A stretch of DNA of 64,000 bases, taken from assembly GCF_900496995.4 (NCBI RefSeq), contig NC_044024.1, forward strand, positions 2,046,001-2,110,000, written 5' to 3'. Source of the DNA: Aquila chrysaetos chrysaetos. Lineage: Eukaryota > Chordata > Aves > Accipitriformes > Accipitridae. A model generated the notes under the pieces. It worked only from the letters and a program-made list of their open reading frames with translations. It was not told the origin of the DNA and did not search any database. Positions 51,299 through 62,163 of this stretch are shown here, piece by piece. Each line of letters opens with the position of its first letter. Within the stretch, counting starts at the first letter, position 1. Both the position numbers and the translations under genes were made by a program.

Positions 51299-51316
51299 CA
51301 CCTTTCTGTCTTTCAG
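51299..51316 (+). other. GPR174: Strong splice acceptor upstream of GPR174
   Basis: CACCTTTCTGTCTTTCAG is a textbook pyrimidine tract with AG ending at 51316. Using it would give the coding exon a 409-nt leader with many upstream ATGs. A weaker acceptor, ACCTGGTTGCAG, ends at 51667 and would leave a 58-nt leader. Sequence alone cannot choose between them. Confidence 0.45.
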
Positions 51317-51683
51317 CTGCAGGGCCACGTTGGTTGTCAAACTCCTGCATTGAGAGAAGTGGCTGAAATGCCACCGAAAAGGTGACAGACGTGCAGCGCT
51401 AGTGACAAACTCTCGACTGCTTTGGCACATGACGATGCATTTCTCAGTGTGGATCCCCTCCCTGTCAATCCTGCAAGCGACTAGAGTAAGATCTGGTAAC
51501 TTCTGACAAAGAGCATGAGCAAAGCACACGAGCAGGACCTTCATTAACTCACTCACCCCATAACCAAGCTCCTCCCCAGACTGGACACGATGATCTGGTA
51601 ACCAAAGCCTCACACATGGATGCCAGGGCTGAACCTTTTTATTTAAGCACCGACAACCTGGTTGCAGGACGCGAGTGAGGAAC

Positions 51684-51704
51684 ATGTTATCATGCCGGGG
51701 CTGA
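51684..51704 (+). CDS. Six-codon upstream ORF of GPR174
   Basis: ATG at 51684 encodes MLSCRG and then TGA. It ends 21 bases before the receptor start, so reinitiation is possible. It is in the leader whichever acceptor is used. Confidence 0.3.
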   Translation: MLSCRG

Positions 51705-51862
51705 GCACGGATCTGGAGCACAACCATGACAAACAGTTCGACCTGCACCGAAACAGACCTCAAGCCCTACTATGCTATTACGTACACTTTCATCCTGATC
51801 CCTGGACTGATAGGAAACACGTTAGCTTTGTGGGTCTTTTACGGGTACATGAAAGAGACTAA
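51692..51862 (+). CDS. Upstream ORF overlapping the GPR174 start
   Basis: ATG at 51692 has A at -3, an adequate context. It opens a 56-codon frame that crosses the receptor start at 51726 in another frame. Ribosomes starting here could not reach the receptor ATG, so it is a candidate translational brake. The peptide has no recognisable domain. Confidence 0.35.
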   Translation: MPGLSTDLEHNHDKQFDLHRNRPQALLCYYVHFHPDPWTDRKHVSFVGLLRVHERD

Positions 51863-52706
51863 AAGGGCCGTAATATTTATGATCAATTTAGCCATTGCCG
51901 ACCTATCACAGGTTTTGTCCTTGCCCCTGAGGATTTTCTACTACTTGACCGGGACGTGGGAATTTGGAGGAGGTCTCTGCATGCTTTGCTTCTACCTGAA
52001 GTACGTCAATATGTATGCAAGCATCTACTTCTTGGTTTGCATCAGCGTAAGACGTTATTTGTTTCTTATGCACCCATTCAAATTCAGTGACTGCAAACGC
52101 ATCTGTGATGTGTATATCAGCATCGCTGGGTGGGTCGTGGTCTGCGTTGGCTGTTTGCCTTTCCCGCTTCTCAGACTTCACCAGGACGCTAAAAACACCT
52201 GTTTTGTGGACCTCCCCGTAAAGGAAGTTGACCTTCCCATCTCCATTGCAATGATGACGATAGGTGAATTGGTGGGGTTCGTAACACCCCTACTCATCAT
52301 CCTATACTGCTCATGGAAGACTATCTTATCACTAAAAGAACAAAATTCTGCTTCACATGACCTCGGAGAGAAAAAAAAGGCTTTAAAGATGATTCTCACC
52401 TGTGCTCTGGTATTTCTGATTTGCTTTGCACCTTATCATATCAGCTTTCCACTAGATTTCTTTGTCAAAACCAAAAAGATTAAAAACGGGTGCGTCCAGA
52501 AGGTGATCTCGGCGTTTCACGTTGTAGCTTTGTGCCTTGCCAGCTTGAACTCCTGCGTGGACCCAGTCATCTACTACTTTACTACAGACGAGTTCAGGAG
52601 ACGCCTTTCCAGGCAGGATTTGCAAGACAGCATTCAGCTCCACAACCTCAGTTACGTGAGGAAGCATTCCAGAGATGTGCTCAGGGAGGACGCCATGGAC
52701 TACTAG
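51726..52706 (+). CDS. GPR174: GPR174, lysophosphatidylserine receptor 3
   Basis: A 326-residue class A GPCR in one exon, closely matching mammalian GPR174 (LPS3) along its length. The mammalian receptor senses lysophosphatidylserine on T and B cells and raises cAMP through Gs. Visible features: one N-terminal glycosylation site (N3); the conserved block VFYGYMKETKRAVIFMINLA (37-56) across TM1-TM2; the C85-C159 disulfide; V-R-R-Y (108-111) in place of DRY; CFAPYH (233-238) in TM6; DPVIYY (279-284) in TM7; and the helix-8/tail segment RRRLSRQDL (291-299). R69 and R150 match arginines that contact the lipid in human GPR174. The last 15 residues differ from the human tail. The start ATG has an ACC context and its product aligns with the human N-terminus. 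Third-position GC is visibly lower than in the upstream paralogue. Confidence 0.95.
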   Translation: MTNSSTCTETDLKPYYAITYTFILIPGLIGNTLALWVFYGYMKETKRAVIFMINLAIADLSQVLSLPLRIFYYLTGTWEFGGGLCMLCFYLKYVNMYASIYFLVCISVRRYLFLMHPFKFSDCKRICDVYISIAGWVVVCVGCLPFPLLRLHQDAKNTCFVDLPVKEVDLPISIAMMTIGELVGFVTPLLIILYCSWKTILSLKEQNSASHDLGEKKKALKMILTCALVFLICFAPYHISFPLDFFVKTKKIKNGCVQKVISAFHVVALCLASLNSCVDPVIYYFTTDEFRRRLSRQDLQDSIQLHNLSYVRKHSRDVLREDAMDY

Positions 52707-53995
52707 CGCTGGCCTTCCCCAGACGGTTGCCAGGACTTCAAATGTTCACTATATTTTGGGGTTTGGCCCAATATTTTTTTCCCCAGGACACTGAGAGTGA
52801 TGACTCAGACAAGCTGATTTCAGCGAGGGTTGGAAAAAAACAAACAAAACACCCCAAAAACCCAAACCTGACCAAAAATATGTTGATTTAATACTTCGGT
52901 TGCAAATTTTCTCTGAATATAAATAACACCATGTAATCCCCATAGGCCCTATTTCTAAGCTGGGCAGCCAGAAGCAGGTAGCTTTGGCAGCGGGAGGATG
53001 TGGACCCGTGGCGAGAGGTGATGCTGTGCCCCATTGTCACCGGTGGGGCCATTACCCAGCCGTGTCCTGGTCACGCACCCTGGCTTCAGCAAGAGGCAGC
53101 AAAGATTTTGGGGTCTTGCTATTTTATTTCTGAAGCAAAAGACAATCCATCTGTGACTAATTTCTACAGAGAGTGCCAAGAGCCTGCCTCAAGCCATGTT
53201 GACCACGGAGCAAGGAGCATAAGGTGGCCCCAAAGGACTTGTCATTTAAATAATTAACCAAGCCTCCATTTTGGGGTGTAGCAAATGACATACCCCCAAA
53301 TCACAAAGTCATTGAAGCATCCAGACACTATTTTTCTACCATCAGTTCCCATTTCTGGCTTGAAAGCCTTATGGTTTGAAGCCATATGGCTGCCTTGGAT
53401 TAGTTTTAACCACGGGGCCATGCTTCAAGGGTATTTATTCAGGTTAGATGTCCAACAAGCCTTTCAGGCTCTCTTTTCACCAAAGATGGGGCAGATTATT
53501 TCCCTTTCACTGATAACTGACCCTGCGCCATCACATCTACTCTTTATTAACAGCAGCGTGATTAAAACACTGTCAGAAGAACCAAGCCTTTCTGAAGTTT
53601 ACTGTAATGAGAACTCACTATAATAAGCAGAGGCAAAGGTGCCACCCAACAGGCTACGAGAGGTTTTTAAGAAAGGCTCAAATGTGGATGCATTTTTAAG
53701 AATAATTTCTTTACAATCAAACAACAGAAGCTTTGGGCTTTACTGGTATTTCATTTGCACCTTCTTGTAAGATTTATTTTTCTGTGAACATATGAAATGT
53801 TACATTTTGAAATGTAAAAATACTGTGATGGTATGAGGTTTTATTTAATGCAAATGTGGTTTTATAGATTTAATTTATAAAAAAAATATATATTTTGTAG
53901 AAAAATGATGTGAATCCCAGAGAGTGTTGGAACACAGAAAGACTTTTTTTCTTTTTAAAAACCCTTCCATGTAATAAAACAATACTCCACCACCT
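52707..53995 (+). terminator. GPR174: GPR174 3' UTR and poly(A) signal
   Basis: The 3' UTR turns strongly AT-rich towards its end and contains ATTTA pentamers at 53772, 53843, 53868 and 53873, typical of unstable lymphoid mRNAs. AATAAA at 53973-53978 is followed by a GT-rich stretch (54018-54042, GTGTGTCTGTACCTGAGTGT), a good cleavage-site arrangement. Further AATAAA copies at 54142 and 54212 are alternatives. An A/C-rich tract lies at about 52837-52880. Confidence 0.6.
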
Positions 53996-55908
53996 CATCC
54001 CTACAGGAGTCTGAGCCAGTGTGTCTGTACCTGAGTGTTGTCGGCTGAGTAAGCACTGCTAATTCATGGAAACCACGAAGCACATTGTAATTTGTTCACA
54101 GCAATGAAAAAATATTTATTTTTTTATTTCCTATTGTATACAATAAAAAAATCCCTTTTTAAAAAAAGTTTTAAATATAATTCTCTCCCCTGTGTAACTG
54201 CCTGCATCACCAATAAACGGTTACATGGACCAACACGTGGCAGCACTTGGATTGCTGACACCTCTCGAGCACCTGCAGAACATTTTAGATGCCTTTTCAG
54301 AATTATTTTAACCTCCTTCTTGCACTGGGGAGAAAAGCAAAACGCTGGCTTGCAAAGAGACAAAACACACTGCTGCAAACTGCAGCAGCGCATCTGCCCC
54401 CCGCCGTGAGAGGTTTACCAAGACAGCGGGAATTCCTATAGCCGAAGGCCAGCACCGGCACAAGCCCATCACCGTCCTTTCTGGCCACTGTCCCCCATGC
54501 CCAGCTGTGTGGGAGGTGAGCAGGATGGCCCTGTACAATCCCCCAGAGCTACTTTTAGTTTCCGAGGGAAAAAGATGTTACACAAAGTGGTGTCAGAAGT
54601 TCAGAAATTGTTCAATGAGAAAAACCTCAATAAGGTTTTTTTCAAGTAGAAAATACTGTGGGTGCAACACGAGCCATTTCCCCTGCTGCCATAGCAATGT
54701 GGTTTATTCATATTAGTATTAACAGTCTCTTTTTACAGGAAGTTCGGTGTAATAGCCGTGGTAGCTCACATGAGCCGAATTCAGGAGAGACCTGCCTGCC
54801 CACCCCCTGCCATGGCACCTCTGCTCCAGGTGGGATTTGCTCGGGCCACGCTCTCCACGGCAGAGGTCTCACAAGCCCTTGGCTGATGTTGCCACGGACA
54901 TCTGGAGAATCAAAGTATTACTTAGATTAACAGAAGGTGTATTTTCATGCCCTTTTGATGGCTCGGGACTATGATACCAGCCCATGCTCCAGCCCTGGTG
55001 CAATCACACACCAGCAGAGAGATGCTCTGCTGCGTTTCTGCCACCCAAGCAAGCCTCAGGTGAGGGTGGAACATAGGCGGTTTGGAGAAGATGAGGGATG
55101 CCCAGCCACTGCAGCAGCCTGGAGCAATTGCTGTCCGATCACTTTTCTGCCTGGCTTTGAGCTCTGTGCTAGGCAAGATCCGATTCTTCATCTGGACTTA
55201 GCTCAGCTCTGCCTGCAGTTCCCTGTTAGCCTGTTCAGAAGCTGATATTCCCATGGAAATCTTTTCTCCAGAAAGCCTTTTAAATAATAAATCCTGTCTG
55301 CAGCACTGGATTGGGAATCTGAATGAGAATCTAATAGAGAAAAAAAACAACCCAAAATATCTCCTTTATTCTGCATGAAGTATTTCCTCTGGTCGCTCAA
55401 GAAGCACCTCTCCCCCAAGAGAGTTGTTACTGCTGAAAAGCAAAGCACTGAGGTCTCTGCCAACAACCTCACCAGGCGGAGTTTGTGCCAAAGTAACAAG
55501 TGGTTTTTCGACACAGTTAGGTTTAATTTGTGCTAGGCCAAAAGAAAAGGTATTGTGGCAACAGCGCAGACCCAGGGGAAGTCTCAGGGGATGCTTGGGG
55601 ACTTTAAGCTGTTCAGAAGCAGCATCAAGTTTTTTTGGGAAGTCTTATTTATACACGAAACAAGGCGAACAAGGATGACAGAGTTCTGGGTGGAAACAGA
55701 GCTCTCGGCATGTTTCCGAATGCCACACATCGCAGCCCCCCCCGTTTCCATCGACTCCCACACAGCCACGCGCCTCCGAACCCACACGCCGTGGAAAGTG
55801 CAAGCGCCGCCTGCAACAGCTGCAGACGATTTCATCACACCTCGGGCTTCCTTTGTGTCACTGTCATCACGAGAAGAGACATGACGGGTTTTTTTTGGTT
55901 TGGTTTAG

Positions 55909-55927
55909 TTTTTTTTTTTTTTTTTTT
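55909..55927. repeat. T19 run after GGTTTGGTTTAG
   Basis: A T-rich low-complexity stretch starting near 55888, with a pure T run of 19. Confidence 0.8.
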
Positions 55928-58380
55928 GCACTTTGAGACTTAAGCTGCCGTCGAAGTGGGAGAGCGCGCGCCCGCCCCTCTTCCTGTTCTCCTCTCTAGA
56001 CCTTCACAAGATGGTCGCGTTGAGCCAGATCAGAGACGGCTGAAGCGGCTCATTTGCTGCTGATGGTGGGCTTGGGGAGAGCATTGAAATGCCGGGCTGT
56101 GGGCAGCAATCCTGCCCAGGTAACAGCTGTCTTCAACCGCTGGTTGTGGGGCTTCCTGCAGCTGCGCTGAAAGCATCACTCTCCAGAGCCATGACAAGCT
56201 CTTTTCCAACCTGCTTGACCAACACACACCTGAACCCCCCGATCCCTGAAGTCCGGTGGCAATGAATTCCCCATTTTGGTTACGCGTACACTGCTTGGAA
56301 ACATACTGCTGTTGCTTTGAGCTGGCCACCCGACAACATCGTTCGGTGTCCCTTCCTCTTGCACCACGAGCAGACGGTTCCCTTTTCACCTCCTCTGCAC
56401 GACTCGTGTCCCGGCGGAGGCGAGGTCTTGCCCACGCTCGGGACCCGCAGACACCTCTTGCCCCTGCGGCTGCCACCCCGAGGTGGGAGCAGGACCATGT
56501 GCTGATGGCCACAGCGTGGGTCCTCCGACATTTCCAATGTCTTCATCTCCTCTGCCATCACCAGCCACTGCCCGTGAGCTATCCGCATAACTCAAAAGGT
56601 CTCCTTTCTGTGTGAAAAGGGCTGATTTGCAGCTCCTCTTGCCTAAGCAGAATTCTTCCCCCTTACACATCTTTTCTTTTATCAGCACTAGATTTTATTT
56701 GCTATTTTGTCATTTGGCTGCTCAGTGTCCTGAGAAGACTCCCCATTTCTCTGTAGCCGGTATTAGATTTTTTCCTGCTCCAGTTAAGGCTGCATGAGCA
56801 GCAAACTTTGACACTTTTTACTTCACTGTTTACTTCCTTTTTCACTTTGCTGTTAGAGGTTAAAAATTAGTATTGTCCCCAGTGTCACCAGAAAAGCTCA
56901 CTGGCCATAAAGGTGCACAGAGCATCAAACTCAGCACTGCTGGACACCACTCCTCAGACCTCAGTAACTAACTCCCCCCGCCAAAAAAAAAACCCCAAAT
57001 AAACCAAAAAAACCACAGCGAGTGATCCAGATACAAGTCAGCCCCATCCAGTACAAAAACAAAAAGCTAAAAACTTGTCGGAGATTGTTTAATAAATGCC
57101 ATGACAAAAAGAGAGCAGATAAACTGGGGCTGTCTGGACAGTGCCCGGTTCACACTGCCAGTGAAGAGGAGCTTCAGCATTTGGGCTGATAAACTGAGCT
57201 TTGTGTAAGTGCAATCTATATGATACACATTAGTGGCCAACAGATCTGATTTTGAAAAGATATCCAGTTACTTAAAGCCATCAAGAACAAAATAATAGTA
57301 ATAAAACCCCAGAACACAGCTGCAGCAGCTGTTTTGGTACCACCACTTGCCACTGTAATGAGTTTGTTGGGACCAGCAACTACCATCAGATTAACCTGCT
57401 TCAGTCACCTTTCTAACACAGTGATTTGTACTTCAGAATTTAACTGCATGGGTAACACAGCTGAAATAAATAGAGAGGAAGACTCTCTGAATTTCTCAAA
57501 ATTAAAAGAAAAATATGCCACAAAGAAGAATATTTGGGAAACTCGGAGTGAAAACATGACACTCCAGTTGAAACAAGCAGTCAGAGGTACAGGGATCTTT
57601 GTTTTGCTTATCATCGGTTCTTTCCTCCAGTGTTTCTTTAATGTTTTCTGCTCTGTTAAAGACTCATCCATAGTCTCTCAATACTGACAAATTACCCCCA
57701 ACACCTTTTTATTTTTCTCCTACTTTTTACATTGTTCCTTATCTCCTGAGATTGAACTCCATGCAAAGACTCCTGCTGACACCAGCAGGCTTATTAATTT
57801 CCATTAATAAAAACAGTGACCTTCCCAGGAGGAAACAGGGATGGACACCATCATATTTTTGGATTAGCTCGGCTGATGCGAGGGGGTGGCCTTGGTGCAG
57901 TCTCCTGAAGGCTCAACCCTTGCCCAAGGGTCTGCTCCACCAGAGCTGGTGCAACCACAAGAAAGAAGCAAGAGAAATGTCCTTTCTCATTGTGCTTCCA
58001 GTAGCTACAAGGGGAACGACTGCATGGCTTGTTGGCCTGGCAGGCTCCTATCTCCTAATCTCTGGCTGTAACAGAGACTGCTTTTGGGCATCAATATATC
58101 TTTTCAGGATTGTCATCATCCTTCTCTTCCTCAGAGAGCAACCTTGAGCCAACAGAAGGAGGTGCCTGATCCAGGGTCAGGCGCATCCATCCAATACACT
58201 AAAGGCTAGATTTAATGTAGGACTGGGGTTTCTAAGAATTCAGCATCGCTTCAATCTCTCTGGGAAGAGTGCACCCTGGTCCTAAAACATGGGGAAGGGG
58301 TAAGGCTGTCACTGCACCTCCCTGTAAGTATAGTCCTTGCCTAAGAAGGAAGGAAAATGGTTAAAAACTCTCTTTAATTT

Positions 58381-58445
58381 AAGACGGGATTTGAATCCTC
58401 GTTTCCTCTACTAGGAAAATGCCCTTGGCTAGTCTGTATGAGGAT
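58381..58445 (-). repeat. tRNA-like relic (minus strand)
   Basis: On the minus strand the block reads ACTAGCCAAGGGCA (like a polymerase III A box), then TTTCC-TAGTAGA-GGAAA (a perfect 5-bp stem with a 7-base loop, as in an anticodon arm), then GAGGATTCAAATCCC (like a B box in a T arm). The D loop is too short and U33 is missing, so it is not a functional tRNA. It may be a tRNA-derived SINE remnant or an old amniote repeat. Confidence 0.4.
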
Positions 58446-58546
58446 AGTCTCTGCTCCTCCATCAAAGCAGTGGGAGGAAAAAAAAGAAGAGATTGGAGCC
58501 CAGTAGGCGGGTCCTGGGTATGAGGAACAGACACGAACGTGACTTT

Positions 58547-58602
58547 TGGTGGTTAGTGCCGTCTCCTCAAAGGGGAAGACCTGGGTGCTTGTTCCTGCTT
58601 CG
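58547..58602 (+). repeat. Second tRNA-like relic, inverted relative to the first
   Basis: GGTGGTTAGTGCC, GGGGAAGACCTGGGT and TTGTTCCTGC follow in the order of a tRNA-like A-box to B-box segment. They resemble a reptile/bird repeat I recall as GTGGTTAGGGCACTC...GACCCGGGTTCAAT. It lies about 100 bp from the copy on the other strand, making an imperfect inverted repeat. Confidence 0.35.
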
Positions 58603-59060
58603 AGCTCTATTTCTGTATCTTACGTCAAACCAAGGTGGGATACACTCCATAAACATCCCAGCTGCTGGTAGGGCTTAGGTGGAGTTTTTTTGGTGGCATT
58701 TAGCACTCCACTTCAAGGGATCTCCATCCTGTCCATGTGTGGGTGACGATTGAGCAACGGCTACCTCTGAGAAAGCGAGTCCAGCAACATGCCCAGATGT
58801 CCCCAGAGCCCGTTTCAGCATGAGTTAGACCTCAGAAAGAATCCTCATCCCACTCAGAGCCAGTGCTCTGTCTGGGCATACACAGAGGTGCCAACATACA
58901 GTTAAAAAGAGGGGAAAAAAAAAAGCCTCTTGGAGGTTAGGTACCGCCACGGTCAGCAAGTGGTTGAGCTACAATCGACAAGACTGTAATTTTTGATGCC
59001 AGTCTGCTGAAGTTGCCTTCCACACTCACTTTTTTTCCCCCTAAACATAGAATTCAGGGG

Positions 59061-59085
59061 AAAAAAAAAAAAAAAAAAAAAAAAA
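59061..59085 (+). repeat. A25 homopolymer
   Basis: Run of 25 A followed by GAAAA, with no recognisable retroposon body upstream. Confidence 0.9.
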
Positions 59086-62000
59086 GAAAACCCAGAACAA
59101 CTAACAAAGATAGGATGAACACAAATGACATAACCAATTGTCATAACATATTGTGAGAATTAACAAACCTCTTTAACTGACCTGCCTACCTATTTTCCCA
59201 GTGGGCTCAACAGTGATGTAAGAAGAGAGTATCTTGGTGGGGCTCCAGCTAAGTGAAGGTCATGGCTTTTAACAACTGCGATGTGCAGCTGCCAGCGGTC
59301 TGCTCCAAGCATCCCACAGCCAGCTTCACCTCCCTGCTCGCCCTCCCACGAGTTCCAAGGGAAAAAACTCTTTTTTAAAGTTGCAAATCCACCCAAACTC
59401 TTGTCTTGGCTGACTAGTTTTTCTAATCTGCTGTCAGCATGTTTATCAGTCCTGTGATTCAGTGCCATTACCTTGCACGAACTCCACTATTACGTGACAT
59501 TGTCGATATTTAAAGAAACGGTAACTCCTTGTGGTCTGACAGAGGTCTGTGCAGCTAGAGAGAAAGTTCCCAGGAGACCTATGTAAAACAGAAGCTAAAA
59601 CTCATACAGCTTTGAGTTTCTAGTTTAATGACAGGTTTCTTATTTAAGTGAATTAATGCTAACCATCAAAGCCCCACATCCCAGGCTGTTCCAGTTGGCT
59701 AACACTCTATAAAACCCAGAGCAGCACCATCACAAGCCCAAAGACAACAGCAGCACCACTGCCCACGCTGGTGCGGTGCTGTTCCTGTGAGTTTCTTCAC
59801 CCAAAGTTTCTCCCTTTGGGCTTGTTTGCCCCCAGCTGACCCAGCCCAGGCATCTCCCAGGGGACATCAAACCCCTGGTGGCATCTAGCTCAAAAGTTCT
59901 TTTGCTGCTTCCTAGTTCAGTAGGATTTTCTACAGCAGCCACCAGCTTGGGACAGGGCCACGTTCTCCCTTTAGGGCAGCAAAGGAGGTATTTACCCTCC
60001 AGCCCCCCATTATGTTATTATACTTCAAGAATACCTGGTCTATAACAGGCTACAGCAGTCAAGCTGGCCACAGGACAGGGGTGTCCTTAAAAATATTGCT
60101 ACAAATTCTAGGAAATCTCTTACAACCAAGCAAGTTGATCAGTTCCCTTTTACCAGTAAAAGGGATGTGGCACAGTCCCCCCTGGGAGCAGATCACCCCT
60201 CCGTGCCTCGGCCCCTGGGTGCTCTCCCCACCGGGGCCAGCCGCACCACGCTGCGCTTCTGCCCATCACGCGGGAAGGATGCAACTGCTGGAGCTGCCAT
60301 GGTTGGGGAAGCAGGATGGTTTGGTGTGGGGCAAATAATCCCACTACTCACTGGGATACAAGACAGTGCCAAACAACCGCCTTGCTTCCCATGGGTGCAC
60401 AACCCTTTGCAGCCACGTAACGTGGGCAATGCTCCAGAGCACTTATTTTTAAGATCATCTCCCATTACCCAAGAGCACTTTGGCAATTGGTCAAAACCCC
60501 CAAGCTCAGCATAAGGGAAGATTGTTTCTCAACATGAAAATCCCTTTGGAGATACACCCACTGCCCAGGCAGCACTGCCAGCACCCAACAGCATGTCACT
60601 AAAGCCAACTTGACACCAAACTGGTCAGATATTTAGAAGTTGAAAAGAAATAAAAAACCTGACTGTAAACTATAGAAATAAGTGGGCTGAGTATGGTACA
60701 CAAGCACTGAACTAAACACAGAAAAAATCCCAGATTCAAGCCCCACTGATGACTTTGTTACTGATGGGTTTTGCCCTCAGGTGTTTGTTACACTACAGCA
60801 CATCCATGCATTTCCGAAGCTCACTCTGAATCGTATTTGGCAACTGGAAGGTATTCCTATACTGGCTCAACACCAGGTCTAAGACCAGTGCTGGGCCAAA
60901 ACACACACAGCTCGGTGCCGAGCCCTCAGGGGCTGGCAGTTAGCATTTGCAAGGGCCTCAAGAGAGTGAGTTTGTCTCCATTTGCATCAAAGTAAGTAGC
61001 CCTTGGTAGAAATACCAGATGGGGGATCACAACACTGTCTGCTCAAAGGCAAAAGGACAATGCAAAAGCAACACTGCAAGGCTGAGATTTTATGCCTTTG
61101 AAGAACATGTCCATGCTCCTCAGGGCAACAGCCACAACCAGCATCACCTCTTCTATGTGGAATGGTGCGCAAGAGCAACGGGGCAAAGCAGGCCCCCTCC
61201 AACCACCTCCCCTATGAAGGGGTGATGCTCTTCTGTAGGAGATAGGGGCCCAGCCTCAGAGCACAGGCACCAACTCACCCAGACATTAGCGTTCTGTTGT
61301 AGAGCCCAGCTTTGCAGCAAGGACCCATCTTTGCTTTGTAGAACTAGAGGGTTTTTGGCAAGCAGTTTTTGTTTGGTTGTTTTTAAAAAACAGTAAATGA
61401 AAACACAGAAGAGGAAGAAAATCAAATGATGCTGAGAAATAAAAAGAAGAGTTTTGCAGAGGGAAAACATTAGCTCCATTAAGAAATGACAAATACCATG
61501 AGTCTGCAAAAAGATAAATGCACATACCCAGTATATCTGCAAATAGGGTATTTATAGAAGGAATACAAAAGTTGTTGAGATCTGGAGCTCACTTCTTTCT
61601 CCTACACTCAAGGCACTCGGCCAGAAACTCTGTCTTCCCTCTAGTTAGTATGAGTCATTTCCCTACTGAAAATCAAGGGTCTTAATCTATGGTGAAAATT
61701 GGGCCTCTGAAGTACACCAGCAGTCAGCAATTCTAGGTACAAGCTCTCCTCAAGCCATATACCCATCTACTTCCTAGCCACCTCCACCCACGCAAACCTT
61801 TACCAATACAAAACACTTTCAGACAGAGAGTAATGTAAGGAGACTGTGTCTTTGGAACATCATTCCTGCTTCTCAGCCATCCAGATACCCACCTGATTGA
61901 GTGGTGGTTTGTGAATTGTCAAGAGCAGTAACACTGAAGCTTTGACAAGAACAGAAAGAACTCAGACATCAAGGAAAGCAGCTTACACTGCAGCACAGAT

Positions 62001-62140
62001 GTACCAGATAAGCAGAAATGCTTTCATTTCTTTTCAGGCTACAAACTTATGTGAAAAGCCAGCAGTTACAGCTCAGCTCACAACCACAGAAGTGCTATCG
62101 TTTACTTTTGTGTCAAAGTCTGATCCCCCCCCAGCCTTTC

Positions 62141-62163
62141 TTTTTTTTTTTTTTTTTTTTTTT
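62141..62163. repeat. T23 homopolymer
   Basis: Run of 23 T preceded by a C-rich stretch (CCCCCCCCAGCC). Simple low-complexity sequence. Confidence 0.9.

Larger units (their letters stand above)
38501..51299. other. Region between the P2RY10-like gene and GPR174
   Basis: Nearly 13 kb without a recognised coding gene. It is unusually GC-rich in places (41.69-41.88, 42.3-42.45, 43.9-44.8 and 48.2-48.9 kb), which keeps many meaningless frames open on both strands. It contains two ETS-IRF composite motifs, a TATA-like box, a T31 run, a period-14 tandem repeat and a GC-rich block ending in a donor at 44779. The last is the best candidate 5' exon for GPR174. No conserved protein motif was found in any of the longer frames, including the 319-codon one on the minus strand at 43792-44751. 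Confidence 0.5.

Noticed and set aside
60750-60830. MIR-like string near ATTCAAGCCCCACTGATGAC
   Set aside because: Only scattered bases fit the MIR core. No contiguous match good enough to annotate.
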